A model generated the notes under the pieces. That model worked only from the letters and a program-made list of their open reading frames with translations, was not told the DNA's origin and made no database searches. From positions 1 to 7,158 of the forward strand of contig CAMZMA010000206.1 of NCBI GenBank assembly GCA_947311815.1: a DNA stretch of 7,158 bases, in the 5' to 3' direction. The stretch's first letter is position 1. Each line of letters opens with the position of its first letter. The DNA is from an uncultured Flavobacteriaceae bacterium. GTDB taxonomy: Bacteria; Bacteroidota; Bacteroidia; Flavobacteriales; Flavobacteriaceae. Position numbers and translations under genes: made by a program. Below, one piece after another: positions 1 through 6,381 of the stretch.

Positions 1-758
1 AATGAATTAGCCTCTTCAGTGTTATATGTAGTAAAGAAGAACCATCCGTGAGATTTACCACGTCCTGGATGAGATAAGTCATAGTTAAAACCTGGCATTT
101 TTAATTGGAATGCAATATTCATATGACCTGTTTCTTTATCGATTTTAATAAAAGATAAAGCACCTTTAAAGTTCCCTTTCATATCTTTAATAGACATATC
201 GCGTTGTGGGAATGGTATAGCAAAACGAGTTCCTGCTACTATATATTCTGAATTTTCAGTTACATAAGAAGAAGGGTGGTTACCAGCTGAATTAGGAATT
301 TCAATAATTTCTGCTGTTTCAAATGTTGTTAGGTCAATACGTGCAATACGTGGTGTATTGTTTTCGTTAATAAACAACCAACGTCCATCTACGGAACCAT
401 TAGTTTGCGAAATATCTGGGTGATGCGAATCTCCCCAAGGCACAAAACCATGCGATGTATTTAACATTGGTTTGGTTTCTTCGCTATAGCCATATCCTTT
501 TTCTGGATCCTGAGAAAAAACAGGTACCACTCTAAACAATCTACCAGATGGTAAACCATACACAGCTAATTGCCCACTAAATCCACCAGAAATGAATGCG
601 TAATGCGAATCAAGTTCTCCTGGTGCTACATATACTTTTTCTGCTGCATTCCCAGAAATAGCTCCTTTATTACTCTTTTTTTCAGAGGGACCGCCACAAC
701 TTGTTAAAAAAGTTGCTGCAATTGCCAGAGAAAAAATTGATTTAAAAATTGTTTTCAT
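1..758 (-). CDS. nosZ: Nitrous oxide reductase, clade II (Sec/lipoprotein type), N-terminal part
   Basis: NosZ reduces N2O to N2 at a Cu4S centre (CuZ) outside the cytoplasmic membrane, taking electrons through a CuA centre. I read about 252 codons from the ATG at 758 down to the left edge. The full family length is roughly 640-660 residues, so the C-terminal CuA domain is outside the window. Residues 1-21 form a Sec signal ending in a lipobox (LTSC, Cys21) and there is no twin-arginine motif, which marks the clade II (atypical) enzyme. The beta-propeller follows: the SGGFSGQLAVYGLPSGRLFR stretch is at about 57-76, the CuZ motif WGDSHHP at 108-114 (His112/His113 are ligands), DGRWLFINENN at 124-134, and NAGNHPSS with a probable third ligand His161. 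The gene starts 18 bp after the cytochrome c stop on the same strand, so the two are almost certainly co-transcribed. The frame is intact throughout the visible part. Family identity is very secure; clade assignment rests on the signal peptide and overall sequence feel. Confidence 0.95.
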   Translation of the reverse strand, partial: MKTIFKSIFSLAIAATFLTSCGGPSEKKSNKGAISGNAAEKVYVAPGELDSHYAFISGGFSGQLAVYGLPSGRLFRVVPVFSQDPEKGYGYSEETKPMLNTSHGFVPWGDSHHPDISQTNGSVDGRWLFINENNTPRIARIDLTTFETAEIIEIPNSAGNHPSSYVTENSEYIVAGTRFAIPFPQRDMSIKDMKGNFKGALSFIKIDKETGHMNIAFQLKMPGFNYDLSHPGRGKSHGWFFFTTYNTEEANS

Positions 759-776
759 TGATTTGTTTTTTTTTGA

Positions 777-1286
777 TTAGTTTTTAGTTCTAAAATATTC
801 TAAAATAGTTCTCGCTTCTTTTTCAGTTAAATTTTGATTTGCCATAGGTGCATTGTATTCTGCAATTAGCGCTTTACCAATTGGGTCTTTTTCAATCATT
901 TCTTCTGGATTCATCATCATATTCATAATCCATTCAGCAGAACGTCTTTTAGTAACTCCTTTTAAACCAGGACCTATAAAACGTTTTTTAATTTTATGAC
1001 ATGCAGAACATTTATTTTTAAATAATTCCTTTCCTTCTGCTGCCATTCCGTTATCAATAGCGCCTAATTTTACAGATTTTACAGGCCCAATTCCTTTATT
1101 ATTCATATCAACAGGAATTGCATCTGTTTTTGTAGTCGCTGCTTTTTTTACTGCAGCTTCCTTTTTAACAACTTCTTTTTTTGCTTTTGCCTTATAACTT
1201 GGCTTTTTCTTTTTCTTCTCTTCTCCTCCGCAACTCATTAAAATTAATGATGCTACAGCTAATACTGTTAAAAATTTAATTTTCAT
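777..1286 (-). CDS. Monoheme class I cytochrome c lipoprotein, probable NosZ electron donor
   Basis: This is a 169-residue c-type cytochrome. Residues 1-19 are a lipoprotein signal ending LILMSC (Cys19). A very lysine-rich, low-complexity linker follows at about 24-50. A single cytochrome c domain covers about 80-169, with heme motif CSACH at 93-97, the IGPGLKG loop at 104-110 and NAPM with probable axial ligand Met148, then a C-terminal helix. The gene sits between a FAS1 lipoprotein and nosZ on the same strand, 18 bp before nosZ. Clade II nos clusters commonly encode c-type cytochromes that feed electrons to NosZ, so I infer that role here, with the protein anchored by lipid and reaching out on its charged linker. 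It could instead serve another periplasmic reductase. Family assignment is firm; the partner is inferred from position. Confidence 0.9.
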   Translation of the reverse strand: MKIKFLTVLAVASLILMSCGGEEKKKKKPSYKAKAKKEVVKKEAAVKKAATTKTDAIPVDMNNKGIGPVKSVKLGAIDNGMAAEGKELFKNKCSACHKIKKRFIGPGLKGVTKRRSAEWIMNMMMNPEEMIEKDPIGKALIAEYNAPMANQNLTEKEARTILEYFRTKN

Positions 1287-1337
1287 AATACTTCGTTTTT
1301 AGATTAATAGTAATAATTATTATTTTTGTTTTTATGT

Positions 1338-1922
1338 TTATTTGTCTGAAGGAACAAGTACATCACCTACAACGTGAATCCACCCATTACTTACTTTTAC
1401 TGATTTTAATATTTTGGTGCCACCAACATAAATGCCGTCATCTTTTTTCTCTACCACTAAATATTTACCAGAAGCCATGTATAATTTTCTTCCTTTTTTA
1501 GCTTCTTTTTTTAATTGTTTAATTGGGTAGTTTGCTGGCGCAACATGATTTACTAAAATAAAGGCTAATTTTGATTTGTTTTCTGGCTTTAATAGTGTTT
1601 CTACAGTACCAGCTGGCAATTTATCAAAAGCACTATTTACAGGTGCAAATACGGTTAAAGGACCTGCATTTACCAAAGCATCTTCTACTCCTGCAGCTTT
1701 TACCGCTACAACTAAGGTTTTAAAATCTGGTAAAGACATGGCAACTTGCAAAACATTTGCATCTTCTCCTTCACCTGCTTTTACAGAAGATTGTCCTTTA
1801 TTAATAACCTCTTTTTTTGTGGTTGAATTATGTGTAGTCGTTTCTTTCTTTGCTTCGTTTTTACAAGAAGAAAAAACAAACAACACTACAAATACCCAAA
1901 GTAATTTACTTGTTTTCATCAT
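1338..1922 (-). CDS. FAS1 (fasciclin) domain lipoprotein, first gene of the nos operon
   Basis: This is a 194-residue protein with one FAS1 domain. The signal peptide ends VFSSC (Cys20, lipobox), then a Thr/Lys/Glu-rich linker runs to about 52. The FAS1 fold follows at about 55-192: the H1 box LTVFAPVNSAFDKLP at 89-103, the central NHVAP at 125-129, and the H2 box NGWIHVVGDVLVP at 179-191. FAS1 domains generally mediate adhesion or protein-protein contacts, and no catalytic residues are recognised. Two adjacent ATGs (1922 and 1919) could serve as the start; I use the outer one. It lies 51 bp upstream of the cytochrome c gene on the same strand and is the promoter-proximal gene of the group. 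Its role is not known to me. A scaffold or copper/redox-partner docking function in N2O reduction is speculation from context. Confidence 0.9.
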   Translation of the reverse strand: MMKTSKLLWVFVVLFVFSSCKNEAKKETTTHNSTTKKEVINKGQSSVKAGEGEDANVLQVAMSLPDFKTLVVAVKAAGVEDALVNAGPLTVFAPVNSAFDKLPAGTVETLLKPENKSKLAFILVNHVAPANYPIKQLKKEAKKGRKLYMASGKYLVVEKKDDGIYVGGTKILKSVKVSNGWIHVVGDVLVPSDK

Positions 1923-1992
1923 TAGATTGTTTTTAATTTAGTTATTGATATAAAATTTTGCGTAAGAGTAATATAGAATAAAATATTAAAAC

Positions 1993-2006
1993 ATGATATT
2001 TGTCAT
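1993..2006. promoter_or_regulatory. Candidate CRP/FNR-family binding site
   Basis: The sequence ATGAT-ATTT-GTCAT has the spacing of the FNR/DNR box TTGAT-N4-ATCAA. Its core is TGA-N6-TCA and it matches 7 of the 10 fixed positions. Its centre (1999.5) lies about 41.5 bp upstream of the start point expected from the candidate minus-strand -7 element at 1970-1963, which is the class II activator position. It lies about 65 bp upstream of the start expected for the Rrf2 gene. The geometry suggests a CRP/FNR-type regulator, not encoded in this window, activating the nos genes. In a sequence this AT-rich a chance dyad is possible. Confidence 0.4.
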
Positions 2007-2051
2007 AAAAGATAAAAACATCCTTTATTTTTTTTACTATTATATTTAATG

Positions 2052-2059
2052 TACTTTTA
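2052..2059 (+). promoter_or_regulatory. Candidate -7 element for the Rrf2 / membrane-protein unit
   Basis: TACTTTTA differs from the Bacteroidetes -7 consensus TAnnTTTG only at the last base. It is placed 22 bp before the Rrf2 ATG, leaving a short leader as is common in flavobacteria. There is no clear -33 TTTG about 19 bp upstream; the region there is a T-run. Confidence 0.35.
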
Positions 2060-2081
2060 CAAATAATTAATAGGCAATATT

Positions 2082-2525
2082 ATGTTAACAAAATCAAGCA
2101 AGTACGGTATTAGAGCTGTGTTATATTTAGCTGCAAATAAAAGCTGCAAAAAATGTGGTTCAAAAGAAATTGCAAAAAAACTAGACATACCTGCTCCTTT
2201 TTTAGCAAAAACATTGCAAGAATTGGTTAGAAACAATATTATATCATCTGTTAAAGGACCAAATGGAGGGTTCTTTTTAACCGAAAATGATAAAAACAAA
2301 TCTATCTTAGATGTTATAAATGGTATTGACGGCATCGAAAAATTTGATGAATGTTTTTTAGGACATCCTGATTGTAATGATGTCAATCCTTGTGCGGTAC
2401 ATCATATATATTCACCTTTTAAAACCGAATTATTACACACTTTAAGAGCAAAGAATATTGGCGATTTTTCTAAAGAAATTTTAAAAAACCCAAATTCTAA
2501 ATTGTATAAAATCATTAACTCTTAA
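2082..2525 (+). CDS. Rrf2-family Fe-S cluster transcription regulator (NsrR/IscR-like)
   Basis: This is a 147-residue winged-helix regulator of usual Rrf2 length. The N-terminal MLTKSSKYGIRAVLYLA start is typical of the family. The helix-turn-helix and wing cover about 26-66 (KEIAKKLDIP, then KTLQELVRNN and GPNGGFFL), and the dimerisation helix is near the C-terminus. The cluster-binding signature is C91-x6-C98-x5-C104, matching the three-cysteine pattern that holds a [2Fe-2S] or [4Fe-4S] cluster in IscR and NsrR. An extra CxxC (Cys22/Cys25, SCKKC) sits just before the DNA-binding helices and is unusual. The protein likely senses NO, oxygen or redox state. Because it is transcribed away from the nos operon and abuts a heme-copper-oxidase-like gene, an NsrR-like NO-sensing role is plausible, but the subfamily cannot be fixed by eye. 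Confidence 0.9.
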   Translation: MLTKSSKYGIRAVLYLAANKSCKKCGSKEIAKKLDIPAPFLAKTLQELVRNNIISSVKGPNGGFFLTENDKNKSILDVINGIDGIEKFDECFLGHPDCNDVNPCAVHHIYSPFKTELLHTLRAKNIGDFSKEILKNPNSKLYKIINS

Positions 2526-3737
2526 ATGATTATTTCTAGTAAAAAGCAAATAACCATTGCTCTACTCTACTTTTTCTTTGCGGCTTGTTTAGGTTTATTT
2601 TTACGATTTTTTCCCGTCGCTAATTTTAACGCTACTTACAAATTTATTGTTCATACACATTCTCACATCGCTTTACTAGGTTGGGTTTATACTGCTTTAA
2701 TAAGTGTTATTCATCATATTTATTTTGATGATAAAAAAAAGCACAGGTATTCTCAATTATTTTGGTTTACGCAATTTACTATTATTTGGATGTTATTTAC
2801 GTTTCCTTTTCAAGGATATGCTTTGTATTCTATTATCTTTACAACACTGTTTTTACTTGCTTCTTACGGATTTACTTTTTCTTTTTTTAAACATATAAAA
2901 CCCCATTTAAAAACAACTATTTCCTATAAATTTATCCGTTTTTCTCTATTACTGATGCTGCTTTCTAGCATTGGTCCTTGGGTTTTAGGCATTATTATGG
3001 CCTCCTTAGGAAAAACATCTGTTTGGTATAAAATTGCTATCTATTTCTACTTACACTTTCAATACAACGGATGGTTTATTTTTGCGCTTTTTGGATTTTT
3101 CTTTTATTTTTTAGAGAAAAACAACATCAACTTTAATAGTAAAAAAAGTAAGCAATTTTTTATGTTGATGAAAATCAGTGTTTTTCTAACTTTTTTCTTA
3201 TCCGTTTTATTTACAAAACCACCTGTTTATTTTTATTTTTTAGGAGGAGTTGGCAGTATCTTGCAAATAATAGGAATCTTGCTTTTTATAAAACTCTTAC
3301 AGCCAATAAAAAGAGTGATTTTTGGTTCTATTGATACGAAATTAACAGCGGTTCTTTTAAAAACAAGTGTATTTCTTTTTATGCTAAAAATAGGCTTACA
3401 AGCAATTTCAGCGTTTCCTTATTTTGCAAATTTAGCAACACAACAATTAGATTTTGTTATTGGGTATATACACCTTACTTTTTTAGGCGTAGTCAGTATT
3501 TCTTTATTTGCTTTTTTATATGAATTTAAACTACTAAACTTTTCTAAAACAGGGTTTTATCTTTTTTTTACAGGATTTTTAACCTCCGAAATATTCATAT
3601 TTTACAAAGGTTTTTCTACTTGGTTACGATGGTATTTTCCAGACAATTACTACAGCTATCTGATTATTGCAAGTAGTTTTATGCCTTTGGGTATTTTGGT
3701 AATCCTATTAAAAAGTAGTCGTGTAAAAATTAATTGA
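2526..3737 (+). CDS. 12-helix heme-copper-oxidase subunit I-like membrane protein, probably non-catalytic
   Basis: This 403-residue integral membrane protein has about twelve hydrophobic segments (roughly 9-28, 45-64, 77-96, 98-121, 137-161, 168-196, 209-229, 234-257, 275-298, 311-334, 342-361, 375-396). That is the helix number of heme-copper oxidase subunit I. Helix 2 begins VHTHSHIALLGW (His43/45/47), like the heme-ligand segment of CcoN. Helix 6 reads LHFQYNGWF...FYFLEK (His177), like the CuB-His helix of CcoN/NorB. Helix 10 has YIHLTFLGVVS (His316), where CcoN has HVH. Helix 7 lacks the His-His pair. So low-spin heme binding seems possible, but the O2/NO-reducing site looks incomplete. 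NnrS-like proteins are an alternative home. The ATG directly follows the Rrf2 stop (zero spacing), so the genes are surely co-transcribed and the protein is probably under Rrf2 control. The exact family is unproven; alignments are from memory. Confidence 0.75.
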   Translation: MIISSKKQITIALLYFFFAACLGLFLRFFPVANFNATYKFIVHTHSHIALLGWVYTALISVIHHIYFDDKKKHRYSQLFWFTQFTIIWMLFTFPFQGYALYSIIFTTLFLLASYGFTFSFFKHIKPHLKTTISYKFIRFSLLLMLLSSIGPWVLGIIMASLGKTSVWYKIAIYFYLHFQYNGWFIFALFGFFFYFLEKNNINFNSKKSKQFFMLMKISVFLTFFLSVLFTKPPVYFYFLGGVGSILQIIGILLFIKLLQPIKRVIFGSIDTKLTAVLLKTSVFLFMLKIGLQAISAFPYFANLATQQLDFVIGYIHLTFLGVVSISLFAFLYEFKLLNFSKTGFYLFFTGFLTSEIFIFYKGFSTWLRWYFPDNYYSYLIIASSFMPLGILVILLKSSRVKIN

Positions 3738-5172
3738 CAAGCTTTCTTTCTTCCAATATTTTTTTCCCGAAATCATTACAAAGCCCTAAAGTATCTTTAA
3801 TATCTTCAATCGTGGTTTTTGGGTTGATCAAACACATCCGCAATACTACTTGTCCGTTTAAAACAGTTGTTACTAATAAAGCTTCACTTGAGGCAACAAT
3901 CCGTTTAGAAATCTCTTGATTTAAAATATCTAGTTCGGCTTCATTTAAATGGTATCCAATAGGATTGTATCTAAAATTAATAACCGCCAAAGTTGCAGGC
4001 GAAATAATTTCCCATTTCTTGCTTTTTCGCAGCATTTTTTCGGTACGTTCTGCCAATGTTATATTATAACTAACCGCTTCTTTAAACGTATTTAATCCGT
4101 AGGTTTTGATAGACATATAAAACTTTAAAGCTCTAAAACGTCTGGTTAATTGAATGCCGTAATCGTAAAAATTAATTTCAGATTCATTTCCTTCAATATC
4201 TCGTAAATATTCTGGTTTTTCGCTAAAAGTATCGCTTAACCATTCTGAATTTTTCACCAACAAACAACCAATTTCATAAGGTTGATAAAACCATTTATGG
4301 GGATCAACGGTTAAAGAATCTGCACGTTCAATCCCTTTCAACATTTTTTTACCTTTTGATGATAAAATTGCCGCTCCACCATAAGCTCCATCAACATGAA
4401 ACCATAAATTTTCTTCTTCACAAATATCAGCAATATCACATAACGGATCTACCGTACCTGTATTGGTTGTTCCTGCCGATGCAATAAAACAAAAGGGTTG
4501 CAAATCTTCTAATCTGTCTTTTGCGATGGCATTTTTTAATTTATTCAAGCTAATTTTAAACTCTAAATCGGTTGGTAAAATTCTAATCTGTTCTTTTTTA
4601 AATCCTAAAACACGAATCGCCTTAATATTAGACGAATGCGCTTGGTCTGACATATAAATAATTGCTTTCGAAAAATCATCTCCACATTTTATTCTACGTG
4701 CCGTAACCAATGCCGTTAAATTTGCCATAGAACCGCCACTTGTAAACAAGCCTCCTCCTTTTTTTACAGGAAAATCAAACATTTTTAGCAACCAATTCAT
4801 CGTTACTATTTCTAATTCTGCTGCTGCAGCAGAACCAACCCAACCTCCAGAAAAAATATTAAATCCTGTGGCAAGTGTATCTGCCAATGTACTTATGTAA
4901 TTACTTGGCCCAGGTACAAATGAGTACGATTTAGGATGTGAAGCTATATTGCTATTCGGAATTACATTTTGCATAACAAAATCTAACACTTCATTTGCTG
5001 GCATAGGGTTTTCGGGAGCTTCTTGTAAAAAAACAGCATCCATTTTTTCTCTAGAAGCTGTAGAAACAGGTTTTTTTGTTTCAATAGTATTATAATGTTC
5101 GGCAATTAAATCTACAATTTTGTAACCGTAAGATTTCATTTCTTTTAAAGATAAATCAAAAGCAGATTTCAT
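3730..5172 (-). CDS. PLP-dependent group II amino acid decarboxylase (aromatic-L-amino-acid-decarboxylase-like)
   Basis: This 480-residue cytosolic enzyme of fold type I removes the alpha-carboxylate of an amino acid to give an amine and CO2. Its length equals that of aromatic amino acid decarboxylases (DDC/TDC) and the N-terminal swap region (1-80) is of that type. Key residues are His179 in DQAHSS (stacks on PLP), SAGTTNTGTVDP at 232-243, Asp261 in HVDGAYGG (pairs with the pyridine nitrogen) and Lys293 in VDPHKW (Schiff base). Tyr322 in KPEYLRD matches the mobile-loop tyrosine of DDC needed for decarboxylation rather than oxidative deamination. RRFRALKFY at 344-352 is also diagnostic. The substrate cannot be decided: aromatic amino acids, glutamate or diaminobutyrate are all possible. 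The gene stands alone with a good -7 element upstream, and its 3' end overlaps the convergent membrane-protein gene by 8 bp. Confidence 0.93.
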   Translation of the reverse strand: MKSAFDLSLKEMKSYGYKIVDLIAEHYNTIETKKPVSTASREKMDAVFLQEAPENPMPANEVLDFVMQNVIPNSNIASHPKSYSFVPGPSNYISTLADTLATGFNIFSGGWVGSAAAAELEIVTMNWLLKMFDFPVKKGGGLFTSGGSMANLTALVTARRIKCGDDFSKAIIYMSDQAHSSNIKAIRVLGFKKEQIRILPTDLEFKISLNKLKNAIAKDRLEDLQPFCFIASAGTTNTGTVDPLCDIADICEEENLWFHVDGAYGGAAILSSKGKKMLKGIERADSLTVDPHKWFYQPYEIGCLLVKNSEWLSDTFSEKPEYLRDIEGNESEINFYDYGIQLTRRFRALKFYMSIKTYGLNTFKEAVSYNITLAERTEKMLRKSKKWEIISPATLAVINFRYNPIGYHLNEAELDILNQEISKRIVASSEALLVTTVLNGQVVLRMCLINPKTTIEDIKDTLGLCNDFGKKILEERKLVN

Positions 5173-5188
5173 GAGTTTTATTTTTCTG

Positions 5189-5196
5189 CAAAGTTA
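5189..5196 (-). promoter_or_regulatory. -7 promoter element of the decarboxylase gene
   Basis: Read on the minus strand this is TAACTTTG, a perfect match to the Bacteroidetes -7 consensus TAnnTTTG. It ends 16 bases before the ATG, implying a leader of only about 10 nt. No TTTG is seen at the -33 position. An imperfect inverted repeat (AATCG at 5201-5205, CGATT at 5217-5221) lies just upstream and overlaps the -33 region, so it might be an operator. The remainder of the 175-bp spacer (5173-5347) is T-rich and holds nothing else I can name. Confidence 0.6.
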
Positions 5197-5347
5197 CTTC
5201 AATCGTTTTTTATAAGCGATTATTTTGTTTTCATTTTTTGATTTTTTTTTGATTTTTTAAAGAACATTTGTAACTCACAAATCAGATATTTGACAAAGTA
5301 TTTATTCAGCTCTTATAGATTGAAAATTAGAGACTTACGAGATTCAA

Positions 5348-6145
5348 TTAAAAATCTAATCTCTTTTTTAATTCGTAGTTTATAATAGCGGTAGAAATTC
5401 TTTTGGGTAAAAAATTTGAAGCAAACCAAACACGTAAAGAATCTTGCCCGTATACAATTTTCTTTTTGTTTCTTTTTATACTTTTAATTACGTGCTTAAC
5501 AATTGATTTTGGTGTTGTTGTTAAATATTTTGTAGCAAATTTAGCACTCATTTCATGTTGCGCAATGTTGGTGTTAATTCCTCCAGGATGTACAATGTGT
5601 ATTTGAATGGGGCTATTATAAAACTCTACCATTAATGATTCTGTAAATCCTCTCACGGCAAATTTACTAGCACAATAATCTGATTGTGTTGGCATACCTT
5701 GTAAACCAAAGATGCTTGCTATATTTACTAAAGCTCCTTCGTTATTTGCAATTAAGTGCGGCAAAAAAGCTTTACTACCATATACAACACCATAAAAATT
5801 GATATTCATTAATCGTTCAAAATCTTTGTCTAAAATTTCTACAAACTCAACAGTAGCACCTTCTATACCTGCGTTATTAATAATTACATGAGCATATCCA
5901 AAAGTTTCTTGTACTTTATCGGCAAAGGCATACATTTTTTCTTTATTAGAAACATCAAAAGCATCAATCATTACATTTTTAAAACCTTGTTGATTTAATT
6001 CGTCTTTTACAATTTCTAATGTTTCTTGATTGTAATCATTCAATGCTAATTTAGCGCCTAAATTGGCAAATTGAAAAGCGTATTCTTTTCCCATACCCGA
6101 TCCTGCACCAGTTATTACAACAATTTTATCTTTAAAATTTTTCAT
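5348..6145 (-). CDS. Classical short-chain dehydrogenase/reductase (SDR), probably NAD-dependent
   Basis: This 265-residue Rossmann-fold oxidoreductase has all the classical SDR landmarks. They are TGAGSGMG (12-19, cofactor loop), Asp64 in FDVSN, NNAG (90-93), Asn116 in NINFYGV, Ser144 in IASIFG, the catalytic YCASK with Tyr157 and Lys161, and HPGGINT (186-192) after the active site. An Asp at the end of the second strand (Asp37 in LNDYN) points to NAD(H) over NADP(H). Family enzymes interconvert alcohols and ketones; the substrate is unknown. A flavin monooxygenase gene lies 236 bp upstream on the same strand. SDR and Baeyer-Villiger-type monooxygenases often act in succession (alcohol to ketone to ester), so a shared pathway is possible, but the long gap suggests a separate promoter. 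The start is the only ATG ahead of the Rossmann motif at the expected distance. Confidence 0.93.
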   Translation of the reverse strand: MKNFKDKIVVITGAGSGMGKEYAFQFANLGAKLALNDYNQETLEIVKDELNQQGFKNVMIDAFDVSNKEKMYAFADKVQETFGYAHVIINNAGIEGATVEFVEILDKDFERLMNINFYGVVYGSKAFLPHLIANNEGALVNIASIFGLQGMPTQSDYCASKFAVRGFTESLMVEFYNSPIQIHIVHPGGINTNIAQHEMSAKFATKYLTTTPKSIVKHVIKSIKRNKKKIVYGQDSLRVWFASNFLPKRISTAIINYELKKRLDF

Positions 6146-6175
6146 TTGATTGTTTTTAATTATTATTGTCCGATT

Positions 6176-6183
6176 AAAATTTA
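6176..6183 (-). promoter_or_regulatory. Possible -7 element of the SDR gene
   Basis: On the minus strand this reads TAAATTTT, seven of eight positions of TAnnTTTG, 30 bp before the SDR ATG at 6145. It lies in the 236-bp AT-rich spacer (6146-6381) after the monooxygenase gene. No -33 TTTG supports it, and similar strings are expected by chance here. I see no convincing terminator or RNA in the rest of that spacer. Confidence 0.25.
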
Positions 6184-6381
6184 TAACAACTCTAAACAGT
6201 TATATTTAATAGAGGTTCTAAGAACTTTTTTTAATAGATACCTTGCTTTTTCTGTTTTCTTAATTTTGTGTTTCTATCAATAATTAAAAAAAACTGTTTA
6301 TCACATAGTTATAGTCAAGTCTTTTATCTTTTGTCTACTAGTGAAAACGGTCTTACGTCTTTAGTCAGACACTACTTATTT

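Larger units (their letters stand above)
1923..2081. promoter_or_regulatory. Divergent promoter region between the nos operon and the Rrf2 unit
   Basis: This 159-bp, very AT-rich spacer separates the minus-strand FAS1-cyt c-nosZ genes from the plus-strand Rrf2 regulator, so it must hold promoters for both. For the plus strand, TACTTTTA at 2052-2059 matches seven of eight positions of the Bacteroidetes -7 consensus TAnnTTTG and would give a leader of about 15-20 nt. For the minus strand the best candidate is the weaker TACTCTTA (1970-1963). A CRP/FNR-like dyad lies at 1993-2006. An imperfect inverted repeat, AAAAGAT / ATCCTTT (2007-2013 and 2020-2026), sits beside it and could be an Rrf2 operator, but this is only suggestive. 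No convincing -33 TTTG was found for either direction. Confidence 0.6.

Noticed and set aside
1311..1322. Perfect 12-bp palindrome TAATAATTATTA between the FAS1 and cytochrome c genes
   Set aside because: It is pure A/T in a low-complexity spacer, so it has low information content and no link to a known binding site.
1576..1941. Open frame of 121 codons on the plus strand
   Set aside because: It is fully antisense to the FAS1 gene, whose protein has clear family motifs. The frame's own translation resembles nothing known.
2057..2386. Open frame of 109 codons on the minus strand
   Set aside because: It is antisense to the Rrf2 regulator and also runs into its promoter. It has no domain signal.
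5266..5292. ATTTG / CAAAT / ATTTG alternating inverted repeats downstream of the SDR gene
   Set aside because: Five-base AT-rich arms are expected by chance in this composition, and no T-run or conserved spacing supports a terminator or operator.
6215..6232. GTTCT-A-AGAAC palindrome followed by seven T's, resembling a terminator
   Set aside because: The usable stem is only four base pairs with a three-base loop. The T-run lies on the plus strand, where no gene ends, and the monooxygenase runs on minus.
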